Source of the DNA: Pseudomonas sp. C2B4
GTDB taxonomy: Bacteria; Pseudomonadota; Gammaproteobacteria; Pseudomonadales; Pseudomonadaceae
DNA length: 64,000 nt
Direction of reading: 5' to 3'
NCBI RefSeq assembly: GCF_013359695.1
Contig: NZ_JABFMU010000021.1
Coordinates: forward strand, 1 to 64,000
The notes under the pieces were generated by a model that did no database searches, was not told the origin of the DNA, and saw only the letters and a list, made by a program, of their open reading frames with translations. Position 1 is the stretch's first letter, and the number at the start of each line of letters is the position of its first letter. This document shows positions 54,539 to 63,990 of the stretch, one piece after another. The translations under genes were made by a program, and so were the position numbers.

Positions 54539-55819
54539 TCAGGCTCTCAACGAATAGATCAACGCCGAAATCGCCACCAGACCTACCGCCACCACAAACA
54601 CGTTCGACGCCTGACCACGGAAGCGGGCCATGGCCGGGACCTTGCGGATGGCGTACATCGGCATCAGGAACAGGATGGCGGCGATCACCGGGCCGCCCAG
54701 GGTTTCGATCATGCCGAGGATGCTCGGGTTCAGCGTGGCGACAATCCAGCACACCACCAGCATGAAGGCGGCGGTCATGCGGTCCAGGGTCTTGGCCGAC
54801 GGACGCTTGCCGCTCTTGACGATCAGGCCTTTAAGACCTTCGCTGGCGCCGATGTAGTGCCCCAGGAACGACTTGGAAATGGCCACGAACGCAATCAACG
54901 GCGCCGCGAAGGCGATGGTCGGGTTGCTGAAGTGGTTGGCCAGGTACGACAGGATCGACAGGTTCTGTGCTTTCGCTTCGGCCAGTTGCGCCGGCGACAG
55001 GGTCAGCACGCAGCTGAAGACGAAGAACAGCACCATCACCACCATCAAGGCGTGGGCACGGGACAGGATCTGCGAGCTGCGCTGTTCGGCGTGGTCGCCG
55101 TAACGACGCTTCTGATCCACGGCGAACGCCGAGATGATTGGCGAGTGGTTGAACGAGAACACCATCACCGGAATCGCCAGCCACAGGGTATGCAGCAAGG
55201 CCGACGGCTCAGGCAGTGTGCTGGCCGTGGTCAGGATGCCGCCGTTCCAGTGCGGAATCAGAAACACCGCCAGGAACAGCAAGGCGACGATGAACGGGTA
55301 CACCATCAGGCTCATGGCCTTGACGATCATCTGTTCGCCGCAACGCACGACCGCCAGCAGGCCGAGGATCAGCACCAGCGACAGCACCGCGCGCGGAGGC
55401 GGCATGATGTGCAGTTGATGCTCCAGGAAACTGCCCACGGTGTTGGTCAGGGCCACGCTGTAGATCAACAGGATCGGGAAGATCGCGAAGAAGTACAGCA
55501 AGGTGATCAACGCGCCGGCCTTGAGGCCGAAATGTTCTTCCACCACTTCGGTGATGTCCGCGCCTTCACGACCGGACAGCACGAAGCGGGTCAGGCCGCG
55601 GTGTGCATAGAAGGTCATCGGGAATGCCAGCAACGCCAGGATCAGCAGCGGCCAGAAACCGCCCAGGCCCGCGTTGATCGGTAAAAACAGGGTGCCCGCA
55701 CCAATCGCCGTGCCAAACAGGCCCAGCATCCAGGTGGTGTCTTGGCGATTCCAGCTCGAAAGCGTCGCGGGTGTCGCTGTTACAAAGCGTTCGGTAACGC
55801 TATTGGCCTGATCATTCAT
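54539..55819 (-). CDS. HAAAP family amino-acid permease, serine/threonine type
   Basis: A 426-residue inner-membrane permease with eleven helices. MLGLFGTAIGAGTLFLPINA is the hydroxy/aromatic amino-acid permease signature, and the sequence is nearest SdaC/TdcC-type proton symporters for serine or threonine. The ATG at 55819 (MNDQANSVTERF) is used. No serine dehydratase gene is next to it. The 382-base gap before the next gene holds a REPIN and an ANR-type box; nothing else is evident. Confidence 0.9.
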   Translation of the reverse strand: MNDQANSVTERFVTATPATLSSWNRQDTTWMLGLFGTAIGAGTLFLPINAGLGGFWPLLILALLAFPMTFYAHRGLTRFVLSGREGADITEVVEEHFGLKAGALITLLYFFAIFPILLIYSVALTNTVGSFLEHQLHIMPPPRAVLSLVLILGLLAVVRCGEQMIVKAMSLMVYPFIVALLFLAVFLIPHWNGGILTTASTLPEPSALLHTLWLAIPVMVFSFNHSPIISAFAVDQKRRYGDHAEQRSSQILSRAHALMVVMVLFFVFSCVLTLSPAQLAEAKAQNLSILSYLANHFSNPTIAFAAPLIAFVAISKSFLGHYIGASEGLKGLIVKSGKRPSAKTLDRMTAAFMLVVCWIVATLNPSILGMIETLGGPVIAAILFLMPMYAIRKVPAMARFRGQASNVFVVAVGLVAISALIYSLRA

Positions 55820-55993
55820 CCGGTGGGATCTCCACATTCCGGTCACTTGCCACCCGGCCAGAACGCGTCGGAATACCCGACAGGCAGCGCCCTGGCCGAA
55901 ACAGGGGCGCGATTGTCCGGGATTAGTGAACAGAAGCAAAGACTTAGGTGAGGAACGGTGGTACCAGGTCGGGATTTTTCAGACGATGGAGAA

Positions 55994-56090
55994 CCCCTGT
56001 GGGAGCGAGCCTGCTCGCGAAAGCGGTGTGTCAGTCACGTCAATGTTGCAGCTGCCGCCGTCTTCGCGAGCAGGCTCGCTCCCACAGGGG
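55994..56090. repeat. REPIN between the permease and tautomerase genes
   Basis: Perfect 28-base arms (55994-56021, 56063-56090) with CCCC/GGGG extending the usual arm; this copy lies between divergent genes, unlike most. Confidence 0.85.
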
Positions 56091-56140
56091 GATCCAGGAT
56101 GTTCAGCCCCTGCGATTCATCGCCAAATGACGATTCACAC

Positions 56141-56154
56141 TTGATAAAGGTCAA
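56141..56154. promoter_or_regulatory. ANR-type box upstream of the tautomerase gene
   Basis: TTGATAAAGGTCAA matches TTGAT-N4-RTCAA fully. It lies 48 bases before the ATG. No good -10 box is found at class II distance; TATTTT at 56163 would place it over the -35, so either activation or repression is possible. Confidence 0.55.
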
Positions 56155-56201
56155 TCATCATGTATTTTTAAACACACCTGCCTTCTATCTGGAGTCTTCC
56201 C

Positions 56202-56585
56202 ATGCCACTGGTTCGCGTCGAAATCAAAAAGCAACAGGACCCCACTTACGCCAAACGCATCGGCGAGCTGATCTACGCCGCGATGCACAGCACCATTGGC
56301 GTGCCCAAGGACGATAACTTCCAGATCCTCAACGAACACGACGAGCATCACTTCATTTTCGATCCGGGGTATCTTGGCATCCCGCGCACTGACAAATTGG
56401 TCATCATCCAGATCACCCTCAGCGAAGGACGCACCGTCGAGCAGAAAAAACTGCTCTACAAAACCATCGCCGAGAGCCTGAACAGCGAACTGGCCGTGCG
56501 CCTGGAGGATGTTTTCATTAATCTGGTGGAAGTGAAAAAAGAAAACTGGTCGTTCGGCAATGGCATTGCCCAATACGCCCTCTGA
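56202..56585 (+). CDS. Tautomerase family protein
   Basis: A 127-residue protein opening MPLVRVEIKKQQDPTYA. After methionine removal Pro-1 would be the catalytic base of the 4-oxalocrotonate tautomerase superfamily; two beta-alpha-beta units fit the longer (about 130-residue) class. Substrate unknown. ATG with GGAG upstream. A TetR gene follows 29 bases later on the same strand and may regulate it. Confidence 0.9.
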   Translation: MPLVRVEIKKQQDPTYAKRIGELIYAAMHSTIGVPKDDNFQILNEHDEHHFIFDPGYLGIPRTDKLVIIQITLSEGRTVEQKKLLYKTIAESLNSELAVRLEDVFINLVEVKKENWSFGNGIAQYAL

Positions 56586-56614
56586 TTGCCAATTTCGATA
56601 CCTGTGAGCCGCCA

Positions 56615-57223
56615 ATGCCCCGAGTTTCCCGCAAGCAAGCCGACCTCAACCGCGAAACCATTGTCGACGCCGCTACACGGCTGTTCCGCGAACGTGGCCT
56701 GCACGGGATCAGCGTGGTCGATGTGATGGCCGCTGCCGGCCTGACCCATGGCGGCTTCTATGGTCACTTCGAGTCCAAGGAGGCCTTGGCCAAAGAAGCC
56801 AGCGAACGCGTGTTCAAAGAGGTGGGCACGCGCTGGCGGGAACGGATCGCCACCACCGATGATAAAGCGACTGCACGTCGGGCCCTGATCGAGCCCTACC
56901 TGTCCGCCCACAGCCGTGATAACCCCGGCGAAAGCTGCCCGGTGGTGGCCTTCGCTGGCGACATGTGCCACGAGAGCGCCGAAAGCGGCTTGCGCGAGCC
57001 GTTCATGGCGGGTCTGAACCGGCTGCTCGACTCGTTCGGCAAACTGATGGATTCCGAAGACCCCACCGAAAATCGGCAGCAGGCGCTGGTCCAGTACTCA
57101 CTGATGGTCGGTGCCCTGACGCTGGCCCGCGCCACCCGGGGCGAAGCCCTGTCGGATGAAATCCTCGAAGCGGCGCAGCACTTTTTGACCGCAGAGAAGC
57201 CCGAGCCCCCTTCCCCCGCCTGA
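56615..57223 (+). CDS. TetR family transcriptional regulator
   Basis: A 202-residue repressor. The helix-turn-helix lies at residues 11-60, with VMAAAGLTHGGFYGHFESKE as recognition region; the C-terminal domain (FAGDMCHESAESGLREPFMA) is of the type seen in relatives controlling small-molecule reductases. It is probably co-transcribed with the tautomerase gene. Confidence 0.92.
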   Translation: MPRVSRKQADLNRETIVDAATRLFRERGLHGISVVDVMAAAGLTHGGFYGHFESKEALAKEASERVFKEVGTRWRERIATTDDKATARRALIEPYLSAHSRDNPGESCPVVAFAGDMCHESAESGLREPFMAGLNRLLDSFGKLMDSEDPTENRQQALVQYSLMVGALTLARATRGEALSDEILEAAQHFLTAEKPEPPSPA

Positions 57224-57240
57224 ATATTCAGTGTCGTCAG

Positions 57241-57273
57241 AAAAAAATCGCAGGCCGCGCCAGCTCCTACACT
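57241..57273. repeat. Degenerate half of the 16027-type repeat
   Basis: AAATCGCAGGCCGCGCCAGC followed by TCCTACA resembles one arm of the hairpin at 16027-16112, without its partner. It lies between the tetR stop and the dehydrogenase start. Confidence 0.45.
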
Positions 57274-57371
57274 GAAAGCGAGGCTGCGAAGACAGCATTG
57301 CCAAAATGTCCCGGAGCCAGCACTCTCACGCGACGTTCGAGTCCGAATCTCATGCCCAACAGGAGCCAAGC

Positions 57372-58340
57372 ATGCCCGCAACCGTTCTGGTACTGGTAGA
57401 AACCATCAATGATTACCTGCCCATCCTCGAACATCAGGGCTTCCACCTGATTCTGGCCCCGACCCCCGCCGAGCGCGCCGAAGCCATCAGCCGCCACGGG
57501 GCCCAGATCGATGCAGTCCTGACCCGCGGCCCGCTGGGCCTGTATACCGATGAAATCGCCGCCCTGCCTAATCTCAAGATCATTTGCGTGATCGGCGCCG
57601 GCTATGAAATGGTCGACCTGCAAGCCGCCGCCGACCGGGACATCACTGTCACCAACGGCGCCGGGGTCAATGCCTCGTCGGTCGCCGACCACGCCATGGC
57701 CCTGCTGCTGTCGCTGGTGCGTGACGTGCCTCGCTGCGACGCTGCCGTGCGCCGGGGTGAATGGCCGAAAATCATGCGCCCGTCCCTGGCCGGCAAACGC
57801 CTGGGCATACTGGGCCTCGGTGCCGTCGGCCTGGCCATTGCCAAGCGCGCCGCGGCAGGTTTCGACATGACCGTGAGTTACCACAACCGCCAGCATCGCA
57901 GCAACGTACCCTACGACTACTGCTCGACACCCACCGAGCTGGCTCGCGCCTCGGACTTTCTGATCGTCGCCGCCCCCGGCGGCCTCGGCACCAAACACCT
58001 GATCAACCGCCAGGTGCTCGATGCCCTGGGCCCCAAAGGTTTCCTCGTCAACATCGCCCGGGCCAGCGTGGTGGTCACCGCCGACCTGATCAGCGCGCTT
58101 GAACAACGTCGGATCGCCGGCGCGGCGCTGGATGTATTCGATGCCGAACCGCAGGTGCCAGACGCCCTGAAACATCTGAACAATGTGATCCTCACCCCCC
58201 ACGTCGCCGGCCTGTCGCCGGAAGCGACCCAGGGCACCGTGGAACTGGTGGGCAAGAACCTCGTGGCGTTTTTCTCCGGTCAACCGGTGCTGACACCGAT
58301 CGAGCTACCGCAGCCAGCCTCCAGCCTGCAAGTCCATTAG
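57372..58340 (+). CDS. D-isomer-specific 2-hydroxyacid dehydrogenase
   Basis: A 322-residue NAD(P)-dependent dehydrogenase, GyaR/GhrB-like. The cofactor motif LGLGAVGLA lies mid-protein; catalytic residues are the arginine in NIARAS, the glutamate in FDAEPQVP and the histidine in LTPHVAGLS. A substrate such as glyoxylate, hydroxypyruvate or 2-ketogluconate is likely. The ATG at 57372 has AGGAG upstream; the longer frame is unneeded. Its stop overlaps the convergent tssA stop. Confidence 0.92.
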   Translation: MPATVLVLVETINDYLPILEHQGFHLILAPTPAERAEAISRHGAQIDAVLTRGPLGLYTDEIAALPNLKIICVIGAGYEMVDLQAAADRDITVTNGAGVNASSVADHAMALLLSLVRDVPRCDAAVRRGEWPKIMRPSLAGKRLGILGLGAVGLAIAKRAAAGFDMTVSYHNRQHRSNVPYDYCSTPTELARASDFLIVAAPGGLGTKHLINRQVLDALGPKGFLVNIARASVVVTADLISALEQRRIAGAALDVFDAEPQVPDALKHLNNVILTPHVAGLSPEATQGTVELVGKNLVAFFSGQPVLTPIELPQPASSLQVH

Positions 58341-59425
58341 AGGACGCCGAGCAGCGTCCAGAGCCGGCGGGACTCGGCATCGGCGCTGATCAGCTCGCCC
58401 AGCAATTCACTCAGCGGCTTGTTGCCCCACTCCACCCCGCGTTTGATCAGGTACGGCACGGGGCTGTGGGGCTCGGTCCGCGACAGGTAGTCCGCGATGA
58501 CCAGCAGTTGCCGATAGGCCTCCTCGCGACTGGCTGGCTCGCGAAATACCTGGGGCGTGGGTGCTGCCGCCGACTCGACCTGCGGCTCCACCACGGCCTT
58601 CGGCGCGGCTTCGACGGATGACGGGGCAGATTGTCCTGGATGCATGGCGATGAACTCCCGGACCAGGGTCAACAACGCTTCAATGACGTCTTGCAGGGGA
58701 CGAAACCCCGGGCCTTGATCGCCGAGCTGCTGATCACTCCAGGCCTCCAGCCGCTGCAGCTGTTGCAGGCTGAGTTCCAGGTTGTCCCGCTTGTGCGACC
58801 AGGATGACAAGGGCGTTGAACGGACCTGCTCGATAAGCTTTTTCTGTTCGCTGCGCGCATTCTCCGCCGACGCCTTGGCACCCTTGCTGTCATTGCCCTG
58901 AACCTGCTGCAATTGCAGACGTCGCCAGTGATCGAGGCTGAAGTCGCCGAACTCGCTGTTGCCCGATTCAAACAGCGGCACGCGGGTCAGCAGTATTTCG
59001 CTGTAACGTCGCACCAGCCACTCCAGCGGCGTCACCCGCCAGGACGGATCACCGTCCTCGGCCTGCGGGTGCAGCTGGTGCGGATAGCGCTCACACAGGC
59101 CGGCCACCAGCGCCAGGCTGTCGGGCAACCCTTCAAGCCCCGCCTGATGCAGCCAGGCTTCGCCCAACCATCCGCTGAGCATCAGATCCTTGCTGCGCTC
59201 CAGCAGCAGGCTGGTTGCCAGTTTCTCCACCTCCGGCCATTGCGCCCGTTTGATCGACGCTTGCCATACGCCCGTGGGCAGGCTGGTGTCGTCTTCGCGG
59301 CGCAGCTCACGCAGCAGGTCGAACTCGCGCTCATAACGCAGATCCTGCCCGCAAGGTGACTCCTCGCTGATCGGCTCCAGCAGTTGGGTGATCCGTTCAG
59401 GCAACGTCATTGATGGCAGGCTCAC
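58337..59425 (-). CDS. tssA: Type VI secretion protein TssA
   Basis: A T6SS cap/assembly protein. The 362-residue product has an N-terminal ImpA domain (CGQDLRYEREFDLLRELRR) and a helical C-terminal part with GVEWGNKPLSELLGELI. The GTG at 59425 is chosen because it overlaps the tssM stop (GTGA) and has GGAGGAGG upstream; the ATG at 59410 lies too far from that RBS. The order tssL-tssM-tssA resembles the H3 cluster of P. aeruginosa from memory. Confidence 0.9.
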   Translation of the reverse strand: MSLPSMTLPERITQLLEPISEESPCGQDLRYEREFDLLRELRREDDTSLPTGVWQASIKRAQWPEVEKLATSLLLERSKDLMLSGWLGEAWLHQAGLEGLPDSLALVAGLCERYPHQLHPQAEDGDPSWRVTPLEWLVRRYSEILLTRVPLFESGNSEFGDFSLDHWRRLQLQQVQGNDSKGAKASAENARSEQKKLIEQVRSTPLSSWSHKRDNLELSLQQLQRLEAWSDQQLGDQGPGFRPLQDVIEALLTLVREFIAMHPGQSAPSSVEAAPKAVVEPQVESAAAPTPQVFREPASREEAYRQLLVIADYLSRTEPHSPVPYLIKRGVEWGNKPLSELLGELISADAESRRLWTLLGVL

Positions 59426-62400
59426 AGGCCCTCCTCCTGCAGCGAATTGGCGGCGGTTGTGCCCGTGAACGCAAACGGCGAACGCGGGGCACGGGTGGGT
59501 AGCGGTTGAATCGACAAGGGCAACTTCGAGCCCTGGGTCATCAGCGACAGGCGCACGAACATCAGGGTTTGCCCCGACGTGACATTGGGCTGTGCCGTGA
59601 CCGGCAGGCGCAAGCTCAGCGGGAAATCGGTGTAGTCCACGTTCGGCTGGCGCTGCACGGAATAATGCGTGCGCATCAGACGCAACAACGACCAGGGACC
59701 GCTGTACTCCCACCCTGCCTCCAGGTCCCGCACGACCAGACTCGATTGCAACGGATCGCTGACCGGACGCTGTGAACCGTTGCGCGCCCAGCGCAGGGTC
59801 AGGCGGATCGGCTGGCCGACCATCCAGCGCAGGTTCGACTGGGGTTCGCCGGGGTAGTTGACCTGCTGGTTGCCCGCGACCAGGCTCCAGGCAATCACCT
59901 GATCGGCACCGCGCTCTTCATCACGATCGGTCCGCCAGCGCACATCCAGTTCAACGCCGAGGATGCCGCTCTTGTCCCGGATAAACATCGGCCCCAACCA
60001 GGTGCTGGCCTGCTTCAGACGGTTGAGAAAATCCTCGGCGGCCAGCCGTTCCGGGGTCTGGCTCAGGGAGAGCCCGGCCTGGGCCACCGGTAGACGCTTG
60101 TCGATCAACTCCAGCAGATGCTGGACCCGTGCCGGGTCGGCATCGGCCACCTGCAGGCCATTGGCGAACGGAAAGCGATCGGCCAGGTACTGATTGAAGT
60201 AATTGGCAAGGTCATTCCAGGCGGCAGAAGCCTGCTGCTGTTGCAGCAACTGGCAGCGCCGCAGGGCAGTTTGTTGCAGGTCAAGCGCACGCATCGCCAG
60301 CGTGCCGCGGCCGCCGGACAGGTTCGCGGTTTGCAGGATCTGGCCGCAGGACCCGGTATCCATGTCAATGAAGTCACGACTGACCAATTGCTCGATCTGT
60401 GCCGGCGAGCTGGCCGGGTTCTGATCCTTGTACTTGAGCAGCTCATCGTTGAGCGCGCTGAACTGCGTCACCCGCTCGTAATCCAGCGCCGGCAGGTTCT
60501 GTTGCTGAGTCTTGAGCCACTCCAGCGCCGAAGTGCGACGCTCAGTGATGCCGAGCATGGTGTTGAACTGCTGCTTGAGATTGAGCTTCAAGTCCTGCAC
60601 ATCGGTGGCGCCAAACAGCTGCAAGCCGAGACTCTTCGAACCGTCCCACTGATTGATTTCCGCGCGTCCGCTGAACAACGGTTGCGCCACCACTTCCTCC
60701 AGGCCGTCGGTGATCTGCGCCATGGCGCGGCGGTTCAGGGCACTTTGCAGGCGCGTGGCCAGATCGCTGCGGCGCACCTCGATAAAGGCTTTCTGCAAGG
60801 CGATGGCCTGTGATGCCTGCACATTGAATACGCCATAGGCATGCGTCTGGTCATTGTGGGTGCTGATGCTTTGCCACATCGCCTTAGCCACCGCGCCTTC
60901 GGCGGCCTGCATCAGTGCGCCTCGATAATCCGCCGGGATACGTGGCAGCTCATCGGCGACATAGCTCTTGTAGCTGGCGAAGTAGTTCAGCGCCGCATTG
61001 AGGTCATCGCCATCGACACTCTCTCCTTGCATCACCGCCACGTCCGACTGATCCGAGTGCATCGCGATCGAGACGAAATCACGCTTGAACAGTGCCTGCA
61101 CCGCGTTATCCAGCTGCACCACATGCTCCTGCAACACCAGTTGCCCACTGCCCTGCTGCGCGAGCAGGTTGCCCCGGGCGCCCAATTGCGCGATCCATTG
61201 GTCACGAAAACGCTGTTGCAGGTTCGCCGCCTGCAGTTCGAGGCGCTGCTCCACCTGAGGCCCGAGCAAGGTGCTCTGGCGCACCCGGTTCATCATTTCC
61301 CGATAACCCGGCACCAGATCCTGGCCCTTGCCGCGCCCCCACGCCGAGTTGGTCAGACCGATCTGCGCCTGCAGGTCATCCACCAGCCCGCGCAGGTCTT
61401 CGAGCTCCTTCAGGGAGTTGCCGCTGCCCACTTCCAACTGTTCCAGATGCAGCTTGAGGTAACCAGCCTGGCGCACGAAGTTGTCCGCCAGAAAATATTG
61501 ATCCAGCCAGCGCTCCATGAGCCCGGAGAAGTTCTCCTCGACCAGAGCCCGGTCCAGGCTCAGGTCCAGGGCCTTGAAGTCAGTGTCGTCGGTGTCGAGC
61601 ATCAGGCGGTTGTAGTAAGCGGCGTGGCGCAACGTGCCGGCGTTGAGGTTCAGCGACAGCGCGTTGTTGCTCAGTTGGATCAGGTCCTCGAGCGGATCCT
61701 TGGTGCTGTTCAAGGCCTGGTAGAACCACTGGTTCTGTTGCTCAAGGTTGACCGCCAGCGACACCAGCTCATTGGCCTTGACGTAGTTTTGCCACTGCGC
61801 CGGATCCTCGCTTTCCACATTGCCACGACGCTCGGTGTTGCGCAGGGATTTGAGTTGCGCCATCTCGGCAATCAGCAGTTCATGCAGCGGGTGCAGCAGA
61901 TGACGTTGTGCTGTCTCGCGCAAGTGGCTCTCCAGGCGCTCATCCAGCGAGGAGAACCAGGACGTGGGGTACGCCAGGGAGGTAAACGTCCAGCGCGGCG
62001 CCTTTTCCAGCACCCGCCAGAAACTCTGGACATTGCGCCGCGTCGGCTCCAGCCAATGATTGTCGTCGGTCACGGCCACGAAGCTCTTTTGTGCCGCTTG
62101 CAGGTGACGCGCCAAGTCATGGGCATCCTTGACCGACTGCTGCCAGACCCACACCATGCAACCGGCCCAGATCACCCCGACCAGCAACGCCACGCCGGCG
62201 GTCAGACGCTGCCAGCGCTGGCGCAGACGCAACAGGCGCGGCACCACTTGGGCCAGGCCGCGCTCGGCCACCACGCGCTGACGCCATAACAGACGGATAA
62301 AGGCGTTGCGCTGCAAGTCGTTGTCGAAGGCCGAAAAGCCCTCGGATGCCGGTTGATTGGCGGTGAAATACACCCCTCGAAACCGTGGTGCCTCGCCTTG

Positions 62401-63234
62401 GCTGTTGCCCTGGAACACCGGTTCCAGCAGGGTTTGCAGAGGCCGGCGCAAGGTCTCGAAACGCTCCGGCAAGGCATACAGGTCACTGCTCAGTTGGCCG
62501 GACAAGGTGCCGATTTCGATGATCGATTCCGCCAGTGCCCGATACACCTGGTCCAGCGCCTGATCGGTGTTCTGCGATTGCCAGACGGTGTCCGGACCAA
62601 AGGGTGAAGACCATCCCAACGTGCGCTCGTGGGCGTCTTGCGGCAGCGCCGATATCAGCTCCTGAAATCCCGGCACTTCTTCGAGGCCGGTCACCACCAC
62701 GTACACCGGCAGACTCAAGCCGAAACGCTGCAGCAAGTCGATAAACCGTCGCCGCGCCGCGAGCCCGAGACTGGCAGCCTGTTCCACATTGGCCAAACGG
62801 CCGACTGGCACTGTCCAGATCACCCCGTCCAAGGGTCGTTGGCTGCGCAGGCGCAAGATCAAGCCCAACAGTCGCCACCAGCCGCCCCGCTGCCGGTTCA
62901 TCCCTTCATCCGGCAAAAACAGCGCCTGGGGCACCACCAGCACGGCGCCATCGGGATCGGACCACCAGCGGCCAAACCAGGCGGGTTTGTCCGTGGGTTG
63001 CAGTTGCCACTGGCTGCATAATTGCGAGCCCTGGGTTTCATGACCGAGCATCAGCAGCCAGGGCATCTGGTAGCGATCCTGGACGCCTTGTTCTTGCTCC
63101 ATGGCGCGCACGGCGGCATAGAAACTGCGAATCGCCGCCCCGCTCTGCGTGCGCCACCACCACAGCGCCAGCAACAGCACAACCAGCAGCAACACCACTG
63201 CGATGACCGTTGCGACGATCGCCAAGGCACTCAT
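59422..63234 (-). CDS. tssM: Type VI secretion membrane protein TssM (IcmF), with degenerate nucleotide-binding motifs
   Basis: The largest subunit of the T6SS membrane complex, 1270 residues. A hydrophobic helix at 3-27 opens the protein, a second lies near 343-364, and the long C-terminal part should be periplasmic. The cytoplasmic segment lacks a P-loop: where GxxGxGKT is expected it reads GHETQGSQ (64-71), and the TKxD motif reads TGLE (182-185). TssM usually has three helices; only two are evident here. Coupled by ATGA to tssL. Confidence 0.92.
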   Translation of the reverse strand: MSALAIVATVIAVVLLLVVLLLALWWWRTQSGAAIRSFYAAVRAMEQEQGVQDRYQMPWLLMLGHETQGSQLCSQWQLQPTDKPAWFGRWWSDPDGAVLVVPQALFLPDEGMNRQRGGWWRLLGLILRLRSQRPLDGVIWTVPVGRLANVEQAASLGLAARRRFIDLLQRFGLSLPVYVVVTGLEEVPGFQELISALPQDAHERTLGWSSPFGPDTVWQSQNTDQALDQVYRALAESIIEIGTLSGQLSSDLYALPERFETLRRPLQTLLEPVFQGNSQGEAPRFRGVYFTANQPASEGFSAFDNDLQRNAFIRLLWRQRVVAERGLAQVVPRLLRLRQRWQRLTAGVALLVGVIWAGCMVWVWQQSVKDAHDLARHLQAAQKSFVAVTDDNHWLEPTRRNVQSFWRVLEKAPRWTFTSLAYPTSWFSSLDERLESHLRETAQRHLLHPLHELLIAEMAQLKSLRNTERRGNVESEDPAQWQNYVKANELVSLAVNLEQQNQWFYQALNSTKDPLEDLIQLSNNALSLNLNAGTLRHAAYYNRLMLDTDDTDFKALDLSLDRALVEENFSGLMERWLDQYFLADNFVRQAGYLKLHLEQLEVGSGNSLKELEDLRGLVDDLQAQIGLTNSAWGRGKGQDLVPGYREMMNRVRQSTLLGPQVEQRLELQAANLQQRFRDQWIAQLGARGNLLAQQGSGQLVLQEHVVQLDNAVQALFKRDFVSIAMHSDQSDVAVMQGESVDGDDLNAALNYFASYKSYVADELPRIPADYRGALMQAAEGAVAKAMWQSISTHNDQTHAYGVFNVQASQAIALQKAFIEVRRSDLATRLQSALNRRAMAQITDGLEEVVAQPLFSGRAEINQWDGSKSLGLQLFGATDVQDLKLNLKQQFNTMLGITERRTSALEWLKTQQQNLPALDYERVTQFSALNDELLKYKDQNPASSPAQIEQLVSRDFIDMDTGSCGQILQTANLSGGRGTLAMRALDLQQTALRRCQLLQQQQASAAWNDLANYFNQYLADRFPFANGLQVADADPARVQHLLELIDKRLPVAQAGLSLSQTPERLAAEDFLNRLKQASTWLGPMFIRDKSGILGVELDVRWRTDRDEERGADQVIAWSLVAGNQQVNYPGEPQSNLRWMVGQPIRLTLRWARNGSQRPVSDPLQSSLVVRDLEAGWEYSGPWSLLRLMRTHYSVQRQPNVDYTDFPLSLRLPVTAQPNVTSGQTLMFVRLSLMTQGSKLPLSIQPLPTRAPRSPFAFTGTTAANSLQEEGL

Positions 63235-63989
63235 TCCTCTGACTCCTGCGCGACGTCAGTCATCTGCAGCACCGGTTCGAGTTTTTGCGTGATGTCGCGC
63301 CAGAACAACTGCCCCAGTCCTGTCAGCAACAACACCATCCCGAGGATGCACAGCCACAGGCGAAAGCCGTCGGGCAACGACTGACGCACCGGCAACTGCA
63401 CCGGCGCCACCAACGCAGGTTGCTGCAAGCGGGCACTGACATCCGCATAACTGGCCTCCTGCTGCCAGGCGAAGGTGTAAAGCGCCTGACGCCATCGTTC
63501 ATGTTGTATCTGGCCTTGCTCCCCGCGCAGGCCGCCCTGAAACCCGAGAATCAGGCATTGCAGATAGACATTGGCCAGGTCGCGGGTGGTGGGGTCCTGC
63601 TCATCCAGCAGCGTCTTGATCGCCTGCGGCAACTGCTCGCCTGCCTGGCGACTGGCATAGAGTCGCGATTCCAGGGGCTTGTCCTGCCAGGCCGCTTGCC
63701 CCGGCCAGGGGCTGAACAACAGCGTTTCATCGATCAGCGCGACAAAGGCATAGACCAGCGCCTTGACCTGATCGGTGGCCGCGTCGCCGACCCGGGCAAA
63801 CGCCGTACGCCACAGTCGCTGGGAGGCCTGGGTGGACAACTCGACGACCGCCTCCACCAGCGAATCGTCTTCACTGTCCTTGGGCAATTCGTTCCAGGCC
63901 CGGAACCATTGCTGCCAGGCTTCGCGAAAAGCGCTGCTCAAGGGCGCATCCTGAAGGCCTCGTGTAGCCGTTGCGATGACTTGCGACAT
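63231..63989 (-). CDS. tssL: Type VI secretion membrane protein TssL (DotU/IcmH family)
   Basis: The partner of TssM in the inner-membrane complex. The 252-residue protein has the DotU cytoplasmic domain (ALVYAFVALIDETLLFSPWP, then YLQCLILGFQGGLRGEQ) and one membrane helix near residues 208-230. No peptidoglycan-binding extension follows, so anchoring must be done by another subunit. The ATG at 63989 lies 1 base after a possible upstream stop. Confidence 0.93.
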   Translation of the reverse strand: MSQVIATATRGLQDAPLSSAFREAWQQWFRAWNELPKDSEDDSLVEAVVELSTQASQRLWRTAFARVGDAATDQVKALVYAFVALIDETLLFSPWPGQAAWQDKPLESRLYASRQAGEQLPQAIKTLLDEQDPTTRDLANVYLQCLILGFQGGLRGEQGQIQHERWRQALYTFAWQQEASYADVSARLQQPALVAPVQLPVRQSLPDGFRLWLCILGMVLLLTGLGQLFWRDITQKLEPVLQMTDVAQESEE

Positions 63990-63990
63990 G

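Noticed and set aside
7761..56090. CRISPR array suggested by recurring repeats
   Set aside because: The repeats are single inverted pairs kilobases apart, with no regular spacing, leader or cas genes.
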